The notes beneath the pieces are model-generated. The model saw nothing but the letters and a program-made list of their open reading frames with translations, searched no databases and was not told the origin of the DNA. From positions 33,946-97,945 of the forward strand of contig NZ_WKKA01000010.1 in the NCBI RefSeq assembly GCF_009674885.1: 64,000 bases of DNA, written 5' to 3'. Shown one piece after another: positions 57,613 to 64,000 of this stretch. The stretch is from Paracoccus sp. S-4012. GTDB taxonomy: Bacteria; Pseudomonadota; Alphaproteobacteria; Rhodobacterales; Rhodobacteraceae. Positions within the stretch are counted from its first letter, which is position 1, and every line of letters begins with the position of its first letter. The position numbers were made by a program, and so were the translations under genes.

Positions 57613-57956
57613 AGGGCGGCGGTGACGATCACCTCGACGTGGTAGTCGGGCGTCGCCAGCTTCGCCTCGCCCGTCGCCCGCGCCGGCGTCTGCCCCGCGG
57701 GCACCCAGGCCTCCCACACCGCGTTCATGGCGTCGAAATCGGCCATGTCGGCGAGCCAGATCTGGGCCGAAAGCATGCGGGTCTTGTCGGTCCCGGCGGC
57801 GGCCAGCGCCATGTCCACGGCGGCGAGGCAGGTCTCGGTCTGGCCGGTGATGTCGCGCGCGGGGTCGCCGACCTGACCGGCGAGCCAGACGATGCCGTTG
57901 TGGATCACCGCCTGCGACATGCGCGGGCCGGGGTTGATGCGTCTGATGTCGCTCAT
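57609..57956 (-). CDS. RidA-family protein
   Basis: 115-aa protein of the YjgF/YER057c/UK114 family. RidA proteins hydrolyse reactive enamines/imines formed by PLP enzymes. It shows RMSQAVIHNGIVWLAGQVGDP at the N-terminus, QTETCLAAVDMALAAAGTDKTRMLSAQIWLADM, and the C-terminal segment KLATPDYHVEVIVTAAL. The arginine that binds substrate carboxylates in true RidA is not obvious at the usual ATGEAKLA position (typically R-x-x-V/A-x-V), so it may belong to a Rid subfamily with another activity. Coupled with the GNAT gene downstream. Confidence 0.85.
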   Translation of the reverse strand: MSDIRRINPGPRMSQAVIHNGIVWLAGQVGDPARDITGQTETCLAAVDMALAAAGTDKTRMLSAQIWLADMADFDAMNAVWEAWVPAGQTPARATGEAKLATPDYHVEVIVTAAL

Positions 57957-57965
57957 GGTTCGCTC

Positions 57966-58718
57966 CTATAGCAGACGGTAGAAGAACAGCGCGCTCATGC
58001 CGAAGCCCACGGCGGCGATGAGCGCCCGCAGCACGCCCTTGGGCAGCCGCCGCGCGAGCGGCGCGCCAAGGTAGCCGCCGGCCGTGTTGCCGACCATCAT
58101 GACCAGCGCCGGCCCCCACCAGATCAGCCCGCCGAAGGCCAGCACCGCGGCCGAGATCGCCGACAGCGCGAAGCTGAGCCAGGTCTTCAGCCCGTTCATC
58201 AGGTGCAGGTTGGTCATCCCCCAGAGCGAGAACAGCGCCAGCAGCACGATCCCGAGGCCGCCGTTGAAATAGCCGCCATAGATCGCCACCGGCAGCAGCG
58301 TGCCGACCCCGAACGCCGTCACGCCCGAAGAATGGCGCGCGGCGAAGTCGCGGACGCGGTCGCCCCAGAGGAACACCGCGGTCGCCATCAGCAGCAGGAA
58401 GGGGACGATGAGGCGGAAGGCCGCGTTCGAGGAGACGATCAGCAGGCCCGAGCCAATGACGCTGCCGACCAGCATCCAGCCGGTAAGCCGCAGCAGCTGG
58501 CGGCGGTCGAAGGCCAGCACCTCGCGCCGGAAGCCGAGCGCGCCGGAGAGATAGCCCGGCATCGCGGCGAAGGTGGCCGAGGCGTTGGCCGCGACCTCGG
58601 GGATGCCGGTGAAGACGAGCGCCGGGAAGGTGATGAAGGTGCCGCCGCCAGCGACGGTGTTCAGCATCCCGCCGACGAAGCCGGCACCGAAGAGCAGCAG
58701 CGCATCGGCCCAGGTCAC
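57966..58718 (-). CDS. TauE/SafE-family sulfite exporter-type permease
   Basis: 250-aa inner-membrane protein with about eight hydrophobic segments. The two half-repeats each carry the family glycines: FGAGFVGGMLNTVAGGGTFITFPALVFTG near the N-terminus and VAIYGGYFNGGLGIVLLALFSL in the second half. Members export sulfite, sulfoacetate or other organic anions; the substrate here is not evident. The start is a GTG at 58718 and the gene ends 9 bp before ridA, so the three minus-strand genes form one unit. Confidence 0.88.
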   Translation of the reverse strand: MTWADALLLFGAGFVGGMLNTVAGGGTFITFPALVFTGIPEVAANASATFAAMPGYLSGALGFRREVLAFDRRQLLRLTGWMLVGSVIGSGLLIVSSNAAFRLIVPFLLLMATAVFLWGDRVRDFAARHSSGVTAFGVGTLLPVAIYGGYFNGGLGIVLLALFSLWGMTNLHLMNGLKTWLSFALSAISAAVLAFGGLIWWGPALVMMVGNTAGGYLGAPLARRLPKGVLRALIAAVGFGMSALFFYRLL

Positions 58719-58853
58719 GGGCGGCCTTCAGGGGTGGGGGACAAGGAATGCGCTCCGCGGCGAGGTGTCGCGGGCAGGCATGGCGCTTTGCGCGCCGGGG
58801 CGCAAGGCCGCGCCCGCTTGAGCTTCGCGGCGGCAGCGCGCAGGTTCCGCGCC

Positions 58854-60368
58854 ATGCCGGACGCCTTCAACCTCGCCGAACACGTCCTCGCCGCCGGGTC
58901 CGCCGCGCCCGACAGGCTGGCGCTGGCCGTCGTCTCCGCCTCGGGGGCCGAGCGGTGGTCCTACGCGCGGCTGACCGCCGCCGTGCGCGGAGCAGCCACT
59001 GGGCTGTCGGGCCTCGGCCTCGCGCCGGGCGACCGGGTGCTGCTCAGGATCGGCAACGAGCCGGCCTTTCCGGTCGCCTATCTGGCCTGCATCGCGGCGG
59101 GGCTGGTGCCGGTGCCGACCTCGGCCCTGCTGACGGTCCCGGAAGTGACCCGCATCGCCCGCGATATCGCGCCGGCGCTGTGCATCGCCGGCGAGGGGGT
59201 GCCTCTGCCGACGGGGCGCTGGCAGGTGCTGGATGCCGCCGAGCTCGGCCCGATGGCCGCCCTGCCGCCCGCCGCATGGGAGCGCGGCGATCCAGACCGG
59301 CTGGCCTATGTCGTCTACACCTCCGGCACCTCGGGTCAGCCGCGGGCGGTGATGCACGCGCACCGGGCGATCCTCGCGCGGGCGATGATGTTCGAGGGCT
59401 GGTATGGGCTGCGCGCGGGCGACCGGCTGATGCATGCCGGGGCGTTCAACTGGACCTTCACGCTCGGCACCGGACTGATGGACCCCTGGACGGTGGGCGC
59501 CACGGCGCTGATCCCGGCCGAGGGGACGCCGATCGAGGCGCTGCCGCTGCTGGCGCGGCGGCACGGGGCCACGATCCTCGCGGGGGCGCCGGGCGTGTTC
59601 CGGCGAATGCTGCGCGCCGAGTGGGCGCCGCTTCCGGCGCTGCGCCACGGCCTCGCGGCGGGCGAGCGGCTGGACCCAGGCCTGCGGCGCGACTGGCGCG
59701 CGCGCACCGGCAGCGACCTGCACGAGGCGCTGGGGATGTCGGAATGCTCGACCTTCCTCTCCGGCAGCCCCGCGCACCCCGCGCCCGAGGCAAGCGCGGG
59801 CTATCCACAGCCGGGGCGGCGAGTGGCGGTGCTGGACGACGCCGGGCAGCCGCTGCCGCCGGGCGAGGCAGGGGTGCTGGCGGTCCATCGCAGCGATCCG
59901 GGGCTGTTTCTCGGCTATCTCGGCCAGCCGGGGGAGACCGCCGCGCGGTTCCGGGGCGAGTGGTTCCTCACCGGCGATCTCGCCGCGGTGGCGGACGACG
60001 GCGCGATCACCACGCTCGGCCGCGCCGACGACATGATGAACGCGGGCGGATACCGGGTCGCGCCGGGCGAGGTCGAGGACGTGCTGGCCGCGGTGCCGGG
60101 CGCGGGCGATGTCGCAGCGGCGGAGCTGGCGACCGCCAGCGGCGCGGGCGTGATCGCGGGCTTCTGGACCGGCCCGGCAGACGAGGCGGAGCTGCGCGCG
60201 GCGGTGGAGGCGGCGCTGGCCCGCTACAAGCAGCCGCGTGTGTTGGTCCCCGCCGAGACGCTGCCGCGGACCCCCACGGGCAAGATCAACCGCCGCGCGT
60301 TGCGCCGGGAATGGCGGATCGGGCCGGAAGGGGTGGAGCGGGTGAAGGGAATCGAACCCTCGTCGTAA
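58854..60368 (+). CDS. AMP-dependent acyl-CoA synthetase/ligase (benzoate-CoA ligase-like)
   Basis: 504-aa adenylate-forming enzyme. The core motifs are YVVYTSGTSGQPRAVMHAHRAI near residue 150, HEALGMSECSTFLSGSP, GEWFLTGDLAAVADDGAITTLGRADDMMNAGGYRV, and PRTPTGKINRRALR near the C-terminus with the catalytic lysine. The overall form is like short-chain or aromatic acyl-CoA ligases; the substrate cannot be fixed. The first position of the phosphate loop lysine (GQPRA) is arginine instead of the usual lysine. The last 11 codons (VERVKGIEPSS) are antisense to a tRNA-Gly gene. Confidence 0.85.
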   Translation: MPDAFNLAEHVLAAGSAAPDRLALAVVSASGAERWSYARLTAAVRGAATGLSGLGLAPGDRVLLRIGNEPAFPVAYLACIAAGLVPVPTSALLTVPEVTRIARDIAPALCIAGEGVPLPTGRWQVLDAAELGPMAALPPAAWERGDPDRLAYVVYTSGTSGQPRAVMHAHRAILARAMMFEGWYGLRAGDRLMHAGAFNWTFTLGTGLMDPWTVGATALIPAEGTPIEALPLLARRHGATILAGAPGVFRRMLRAEWAPLPALRHGLAAGERLDPGLRRDWRARTGSDLHEALGMSECSTFLSGSPAHPAPEASAGYPQPGRRVAVLDDAGQPLPPGEAGVLAVHRSDPGLFLGYLGQPGETAARFRGEWFLTGDLAAVADDGAITTLGRADDMMNAGGYRVAPGEVEDVLAAVPGAGDVAAAELATASGAGVIAGFWTGPADEAELRAAVEAALARYKQPRVLVPAETLPRTPTGKINRRALRREWRIGPEGVERVKGIEPSS

Positions 60369-60407
60369 GCTTGGGAAGCTTCTGCTCTACCATTGAGCTA
60401 CACCCGC
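60334..60407 (-). tRNA. tRNA-Gly (anticodon TCC)
   Basis: The minus strand from 60407 reads GCGGGTGTAGCTCAATGG and continues through the D-loop, an anticodon stem GAAGC/GCTTA holding the loop TTCCCAA (anticodon TCC), the T-arm GAGGGTTCGATTCCCTT, and the acceptor CACCCGC, discriminator T and an encoded CCA. All arms pair. The acyl-CoA ligase gene on the other strand extends 35 nt into its 3' half. Confidence 0.96.
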
Positions 60408-60459
60408 GTGAGGTCGCAGGTAGCGCGAAGCGCGGTTCCCGGTCAAGGTGCCGCGCGCC

Positions 60460-60879
60460 TCAGCGCAGCCCCATCGCGGCCAGTTCCCGCATCAGCTTGG
60501 GCGGCAGCGATGGCTCGGCCGCGCGGTCCTTGGGCAGGTCGGCGGGGGCGTCCTCGCCGCGCAGGTAGCGCCAGCCCTGGAAGGGGCGGCGGGGAACGGC
60601 GGCGACCGGCACCACCTCGCGGTCCAGGATCAGGGCGCAGCGGCGGATGCCGTCGGGGCCGATCCGCTCCTCCAGCCCGATCAGGCGCTGGCGGGCGGCC
60701 ATGATGCCCTTGAAGACCCAGTAGATCGAGCCGCCCTCCAGCAGCTCGGCCTGACGGGTCGGCCACATGCGCGTGACGTGAACCGCCGGGCCGTCGCCGA
60801 AGCGGCTCTGCCAGGCGGTCAGTTCGGCGGGCGTCGGGCAGCCGACGCAGAGCTTCATCAGGTTGAGGGGATGCGGCAT
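60460..60879 (-). CDS. DUF1489-family protein
   Basis: 139-aa cytoplasmic protein matching the DUF1489 family of alphaproteobacteria: MPHPLNLMKLCVGCPTPAEL at the N-terminus, VHVTRMWPTRQAELLEGGSIYWVFKGIMAARQRLIGLE in the middle (the most conserved part), and RCALILDREVVPVAAVPRRPFQGWRYL. No function is known. Two cysteines sit at LCVGC. The ATG at 60879 is used; the frame is open 22 codons more, but without a conserved sequence. Confidence 0.85.
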   Translation of the reverse strand: MPHPLNLMKLCVGCPTPAELTAWQSRFGDGPAVHVTRMWPTRQAELLEGGSIYWVFKGIMAARQRLIGLEERIGPDGIRRCALILDREVVPVAAVPRRPFQGWRYLRGEDAPADLPKDRAAEPSLPPKLMRELAAMGLR

Positions 60880-61037
60880 GGGCGCAAGATATGGCGGCCG
60901 GGCGCGAGCGGCAAGCGCCGGAGCGGGGGCTTCGCGCCCCCGCACCCCCGCGGGATATTTGAGGACAGAAGAAGCCGGCGTTGCCCGGGTGCGCGGGTCC
61001 GGGCTATCACCGGACCTGTCCTTGTCCAGGAGCCCGC

Positions 61038-63272
61038 ATGTCCGCCTTCGCCGCGCCGATCGCCGAGCAGATCTGGGACATGAAGTACCGTCTCAAGGAT
61101 GCGTCGGGCACGCCTCTGGAGACGAGCGTCGAGGACAGTTGGCGCCGGGTGGCCCGCGCGCTCGCATCCGTCGAGCGCGACCCTGCCCGCTGGGAGGAGC
61201 GCTTCTTCGACGCGCTGCGCGATTTCCGCTTCCTGCCCGCCGGGCGCATCCTCGCCGGGGCGGGCACCGGGCGCAGCGTCACGCTCTTCAACTGCTTCGT
61301 CATGGGGACGATCCCCGACAGCCTCGAGGGCATCTTTCAGGCGCTGAAGGAGGCCGCTTTGACGATGCAGCAGGGCGGCGGCATCGGCTACGATTTCTCG
61401 ACCATCCGCCCCAAGGGGGCCGAGGTCCGGGGCGTGTCCGCCGACGCCTCGGGGCCGCTGAGCTTCATGGATGTCTGGGACGCCATGTGCCGCACGATCA
61501 TGTCGGCCGGCTCGCGCCGCGGGGCGATGATGGCCACCATGCGCTGCGACCACCCCGACATCGAGGAATTCATCGCCGCCAAGCAGGACGCGGCCCGGCT
61601 GCGGATGTTCAACCTCTCGGTCCTCGTGACCGATGCCTTCATGGCCGCGGTCGAGGCCGATGCGCCCTGGGAACTGGTCTTCGGCGGCCGCGTCTGGCGC
61701 ACCCTGCCGGCGCGGGCGCTGTGGCACCGAATCATGCGCGCCACCTACGACTATGCCGAGCCGGGCGTGATCTTCATCGACCGCATCAACGCGATGAACA
61801 ACCTCGCCTATGCCGAGACGATCGCGGCGACCAACCCCTGCGGCGAGCAGCCGCTGCCGCCCTATGGCGCCTGCCTGCTGGGCTCGGTGAACCTCGCGCG
61901 GCTGGTGCGGGACCCCTACGGGCCAGGCGCCGGGATCGAGGCGGGCGAGCTGGCCGAACTGGTCCGCACGGCGGTGCGGATGATGGACAATACCGTGGAT
62001 GCGAGCCGCTTCCCGCTGCCCGAGCAGGCGGCCGAGGCGCAGGCCAAGCGGCGGATCGGGCTCGGCGTCACGGGACTTGCCGATGCGCTGACGATGTGCG
62101 GGCTGGTCTATGGCAGCCCGGAGGCGGTGGCGCAAACGGAGAACTGGATGCGCGCGGTGGCGCGGGCGGCGTATCTGGCCTCCGCGGCGCTCGCGGCCGA
62201 GAAGGGGGCCTTCCCGCTCCATGACGAGGCGGCGTTCCTCTCCTCGGGCTTCATGGCCGGGATGGACGCGGATGTGCGCGAGGCGGTGGCGCGCGACGGC
62301 ATCCGCAACGCGCTGCTGACGAGCGTGGCGCCGACCGGGACGATCAGCCTCTATGCCGGCAACGTCTCGTCGGGTATCGAGCCGGTCTTCGCCGCCAGCT
62401 ACACCCGCAAGGTCCTCCAGCCGGACGGTTCGCGGACCGAGGAGGAGGTCGTCGATTTTGCCGTGGCTGAGTGGCGGCGGCAGGGGAAGGAGGGGCTGCC
62501 CCCGGCCTATGCCGACGCGCAGGGCCTCCCGCCCGAGGCGCATGTCGCCATGCAGGCGGCGGCGCAGCGGTGGGTGGACAGCTCGATCTCGAAGACCATC
62601 AACGTGCCGGCGGAGATCTCCTTCGAGTCCTTCGAGGGCGTCTACCGCGCGGCCTTCGAGGCGGGCTGCAAGGGCTGCACGACCTACCGCCCGAACGAGG
62701 TGACGGGATCGGTGCTCGCGGTCGCCAGCGAGGCGCCCGAGCCGGTCTCGCTGGCCGAGCCGCTGGACCGGCCAGCGGCGCTGGACGGGGCGACCTACAA
62801 GCTGAAATGGCCGGGCTCCGAGCATGCGATCTACATCACCATCAACGACGTCATCCATGGCGGGCGGCGGCGGCCCTTTGAGGTCTTCATCAACTCCAAG
62901 AACATGGAGCATTACGCCTGGACCGTGGCGCTGACGCGGATGATCTCGGCCGTGTTCCGCCGCGGCGGCGAGGTGAGCTTCGTGGTCGAGGAGTTGAAGG
63001 CGGTCTTCGACCCGCGGGGCGGGGCCTGGATGGGGGGCCGCTACGTGCCCTCGATCCTCGCCGCGATCGGCGGCGTAATCGAGCAGCACATGGTGGCGAT
63101 CGGCTTTATCGCGGGCGAGGGGCTGGGGCTGAAGGCGGACCCGGAGGCGACCGGCCGCAACGGCATGGCGGCACCCGCCGGCCGCGTCTGCCCGATGTGC
63201 GGCACGCCGGGGATGCGGATGATCGAGGGCTGCATGACCTGCCCGGCGTGTGGGCATAGCAGCTGCGGTTGA
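61038..63272 (+). CDS. nrdJ: Adenosylcobalamin-dependent ribonucleotide reductase (class II)
   Basis: Makes deoxyribonucleotides using a B12-derived radical, so it works with or without oxygen. The protein is 744 aa. The first redox cysteine is in LFNCFVMG (C86). The radical-site motif NPCGEQPLPPYGACLLGS is at about 266-283, with NVSSGIEPVFA and SSISKTINVP downstream. A TSCPD-type domain follows (KNMEHYAWTVALTRMISAVFRRGG), then a C-terminal tail with CPMCG, CMTCPACG and SSCG, the cysteines that shuttle electrons. The ATG at 61038 follows CAGGAG. Its cofactor need pairs with the B12 import operon at 11-16.5 kb. Confidence 0.95.
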   Translation: MSAFAAPIAEQIWDMKYRLKDASGTPLETSVEDSWRRVARALASVERDPARWEERFFDALRDFRFLPAGRILAGAGTGRSVTLFNCFVMGTIPDSLEGIFQALKEAALTMQQGGGIGYDFSTIRPKGAEVRGVSADASGPLSFMDVWDAMCRTIMSAGSRRGAMMATMRCDHPDIEEFIAAKQDAARLRMFNLSVLVTDAFMAAVEADAPWELVFGGRVWRTLPARALWHRIMRATYDYAEPGVIFIDRINAMNNLAYAETIAATNPCGEQPLPPYGACLLGSVNLARLVRDPYGPGAGIEAGELAELVRTAVRMMDNTVDASRFPLPEQAAEAQAKRRIGLGVTGLADALTMCGLVYGSPEAVAQTENWMRAVARAAYLASAALAAEKGAFPLHDEAAFLSSGFMAGMDADVREAVARDGIRNALLTSVAPTGTISLYAGNVSSGIEPVFAASYTRKVLQPDGSRTEEEVVDFAVAEWRRQGKEGLPPAYADAQGLPPEAHVAMQAAAQRWVDSSISKTINVPAEISFESFEGVYRAAFEAGCKGCTTYRPNEVTGSVLAVASEAPEPVSLAEPLDRPAALDGATYKLKWPGSEHAIYITINDVIHGGRRRPFEVFINSKNMEHYAWTVALTRMISAVFRRGGEVSFVVEELKAVFDPRGGAWMGGRYVPSILAAIGGVIEQHMVAIGFIAGEGLGLKADPEATGRNGMAAPAGRVCPMCGTPGMRMIEGCMTCPACGHSSCG

Positions 63273-63567
63273 GCCGGCGGCGGCAGAAGAAGTTTTGAAC
63301 TGACCACCATAACATGGCCATCTGACCCGTTCAGATGACCATTCGACTAGCAAGTCGTGCCACTACGGGATCGCAATAGGCGATACCTCGTGTTGCGCAG
63401 CTTCCTCTGCCGAAGATGCGCGTCATCGGCGAACTGTTCGCTCGAGAACCCAAGGAGAACATAACTATCTATGGTGTTGCTGGTTGGTCCAAGCGCATAC
63501 ATATTGACTCATAGAGCGAGTTGATTGAGGGAGGCAGTTGGACGAGCTCGAAGGGAAGGAGTTCGAC
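63273..63567. other. Gene-free junction between core genes and a lower-GC segment
   Basis: GC content drops visibly just after nrdJ. A perfect inverted repeat CATCTGA (63319-63325) and TCAGATG (63331-63337) lies about 45 bp after the nrdJ stop and may act as its terminator, though no T-run follows. A 32-codon open frame (63416-63514, starting MRVIGELF) has no clear ribosome site. A possible promoter for the next gene is TTGCTG (63477) with CATATT (63500). No recognisable gene is present. Confidence 0.5.
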
Positions 63568-63881
63568 ATGCCCCTTGATGATACCGCACCTGGACTGGAC
63601 GCGCTTCTGCTCGGCACGGCGCTTGAGCTCGAGCTCAGTGACCGAGACCATCGCGTCGCCGAGAAGCGCTACCAACTGATCCCGGAACACCTGCAACGGC
63701 CTGCCAGCCGACTTCGTCCCTACATGGATGACGCCTTCGTAAACGCCCAAGGCTCACGAGCGATCGGCGCAACGATCATCGACGGAGCAACGGACGACCG
63801 GTTCGATCTCGATGCCATCTTAGAATTCAGGCGGCCCCGCGATTGGCCGATTTCGGATGTGCTGGACGAGTTGTTCACGGC
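63568..63881 (+). pseudogene. CD-NTase-like nucleotidyltransferase (CBASS type), 5' part, interrupted
   Basis: The frame opens at an ATG at 63568 with AAGGGAAGGAG 6 nt upstream and stays open to the window edge. Residues 1-105 look like the start of a cyclic-oligonucleotide synthase: a helical N-terminus ending VAEKRYQLIPEHLQ, then QGSRAIGATI (G-S motif, residues 61-70) and DDRFDLDAIL (catalytic D80 and D82). A normal protein has about 300 residues and a third catalytic acid. After LDELFTA the frame runs into what looks like an IS21 end, so the gene is probably cut. The antisense 93-aa frame here is not believed. Low-GC context suggests acquired DNA. Confidence 0.65.
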
Positions 63882-64000
63882 TGTTGATTTCCACCCGGAA
63901 CTGACCCGGGTTTTCCATCGAGAAGTGACCCACCTTCAGTTATGCGGATGGGTTCATGTCTGGGTCAAGGCCTGGGCGCTCTCCGTCTTCTTTCGGGTTG
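63882..64000 (-). mobile_element. IS21-family element end (partial, cut by window edge)
   Basis: From 63882 the sequence begins TGTTGATTTCCACCC, the kind of TG-start terminal sequence seen in IS21-family elements. It contains two similar units 24 bp apart: GAACTGACCC (63898-63907) and GAAGTGACCC (63922-63931), the repeated transposase-binding sites of such ends. On the minus strand an open frame enters from the edge and stops at 63940 (ending DPDMNPSA), which would fit the end of istB lying just inside the right end. The element body and target duplication are outside the window. Confidence 0.6.

Noticed and set aside
58203..58853. N-terminal extension of the acyl-CoA ligase frame by 217 codons
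   Set aside because: The extension is antisense to the TauE/SafE permease gene and has shadow composition. The ATG at 58854 starts a normal ligase N-terminus.
63416..63514. 32-codon plus-strand peptide before the nucleotidyltransferase gene
   Set aside because: No ribosome binding site at proper distance and no recognisable motif; too short to support alone.
63469..63750. 93-codon minus-strand frame in the lower-GC tail
   Set aside because: It is antisense to the nucleotidyltransferase fragment, which has a better ribosome site and catalytic motifs. No family is recognisable in the minus product.

Overview
The window is one contiguous piece of a high-GC alphaproteobacterial chromosome, most likely from the Rhodobacteraceae (Rhodobacter/Cereibacter/Rhodovulum-like). 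The basis is roughly 70% GC coding sequence, the division/cell-wall gene order behind an UpsM-like leader RNA, an Lrp-family regulator divergent from a PutA without a DNA-binding domain, a B12-dependent ribonucleotide reductase, and several small families (DUF1489, DUF6476, an RSP_2648-like PIN protein) typical of that family. This is inference; no rRNA marker is present.

Layout. 1-10.35 kb: the division and cell wall (dcw) cluster on the minus strand (mraZ-rsmH-ftsL-ftsI-murE-murF-mraY, then murD running off the left edge). A family-61 glycosyltransferase gene is inserted on the plus strand between mraY and murD. The mraZ leader carries a terminator hairpin and matches the position and size of the Rhodobacter sRNA UpsM; phased TGGG boxes upstream look like an MraZ operator. 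10.68-16.5 kb: a cobalamin riboswitch followed by a five-gene B12 uptake operon (receptor, binding protein, permease, ATPase, TonB). 16.5-25.0 kb: a minus-strand surface-glycan block (GT4, two unknown proteins, a GT2-GT4 fusion, a third unknown, a sulfotransferase-like protein). 25.1-29.2 kb: putA and its divergent Lrp-type regulator.

29.4-41.7 kb: manC, pgi, a PIN protein, rlmI, an MFS carrier, psuG, psuK, moaA, a lipoprotein, a VOC protein and prpE. 41.8-48.7 kb: malic enzyme, then the nucleoside salvage operon cdd-deoA-deoB-add-upp with overlapping reading frames. 48.7-58.7 kb: a SPOR protein, an M48-like protein lacking the zinc motif, rpoH, rluD, DUF6476, ubiK, a small secreted protein, prfC, a conserved unknown protein, a methyltransferase, a GNAT, a RidA and a TauE/SafE permease. 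58.8-63.3 kb: an acyl-CoA ligase whose 3' end lies antisense in a tRNA-Gly gene, a DUF1489 protein and nrdJ. The B12 uptake operon and the B12-dependent reductase form a logical pair.

The last 0.7 kb is lower in GC and different in character. It holds the first third of a CD-NTase-like (CBASS) nucleotidyltransferase gene cut by what looks like the end of an IS21-family element, so the right edge probably enters a defence island. The other main novelty is a two-hairpin intergenic repeat present in two inverted copies (29.2 and 39.6 kb) with compensatory changes in one stem.
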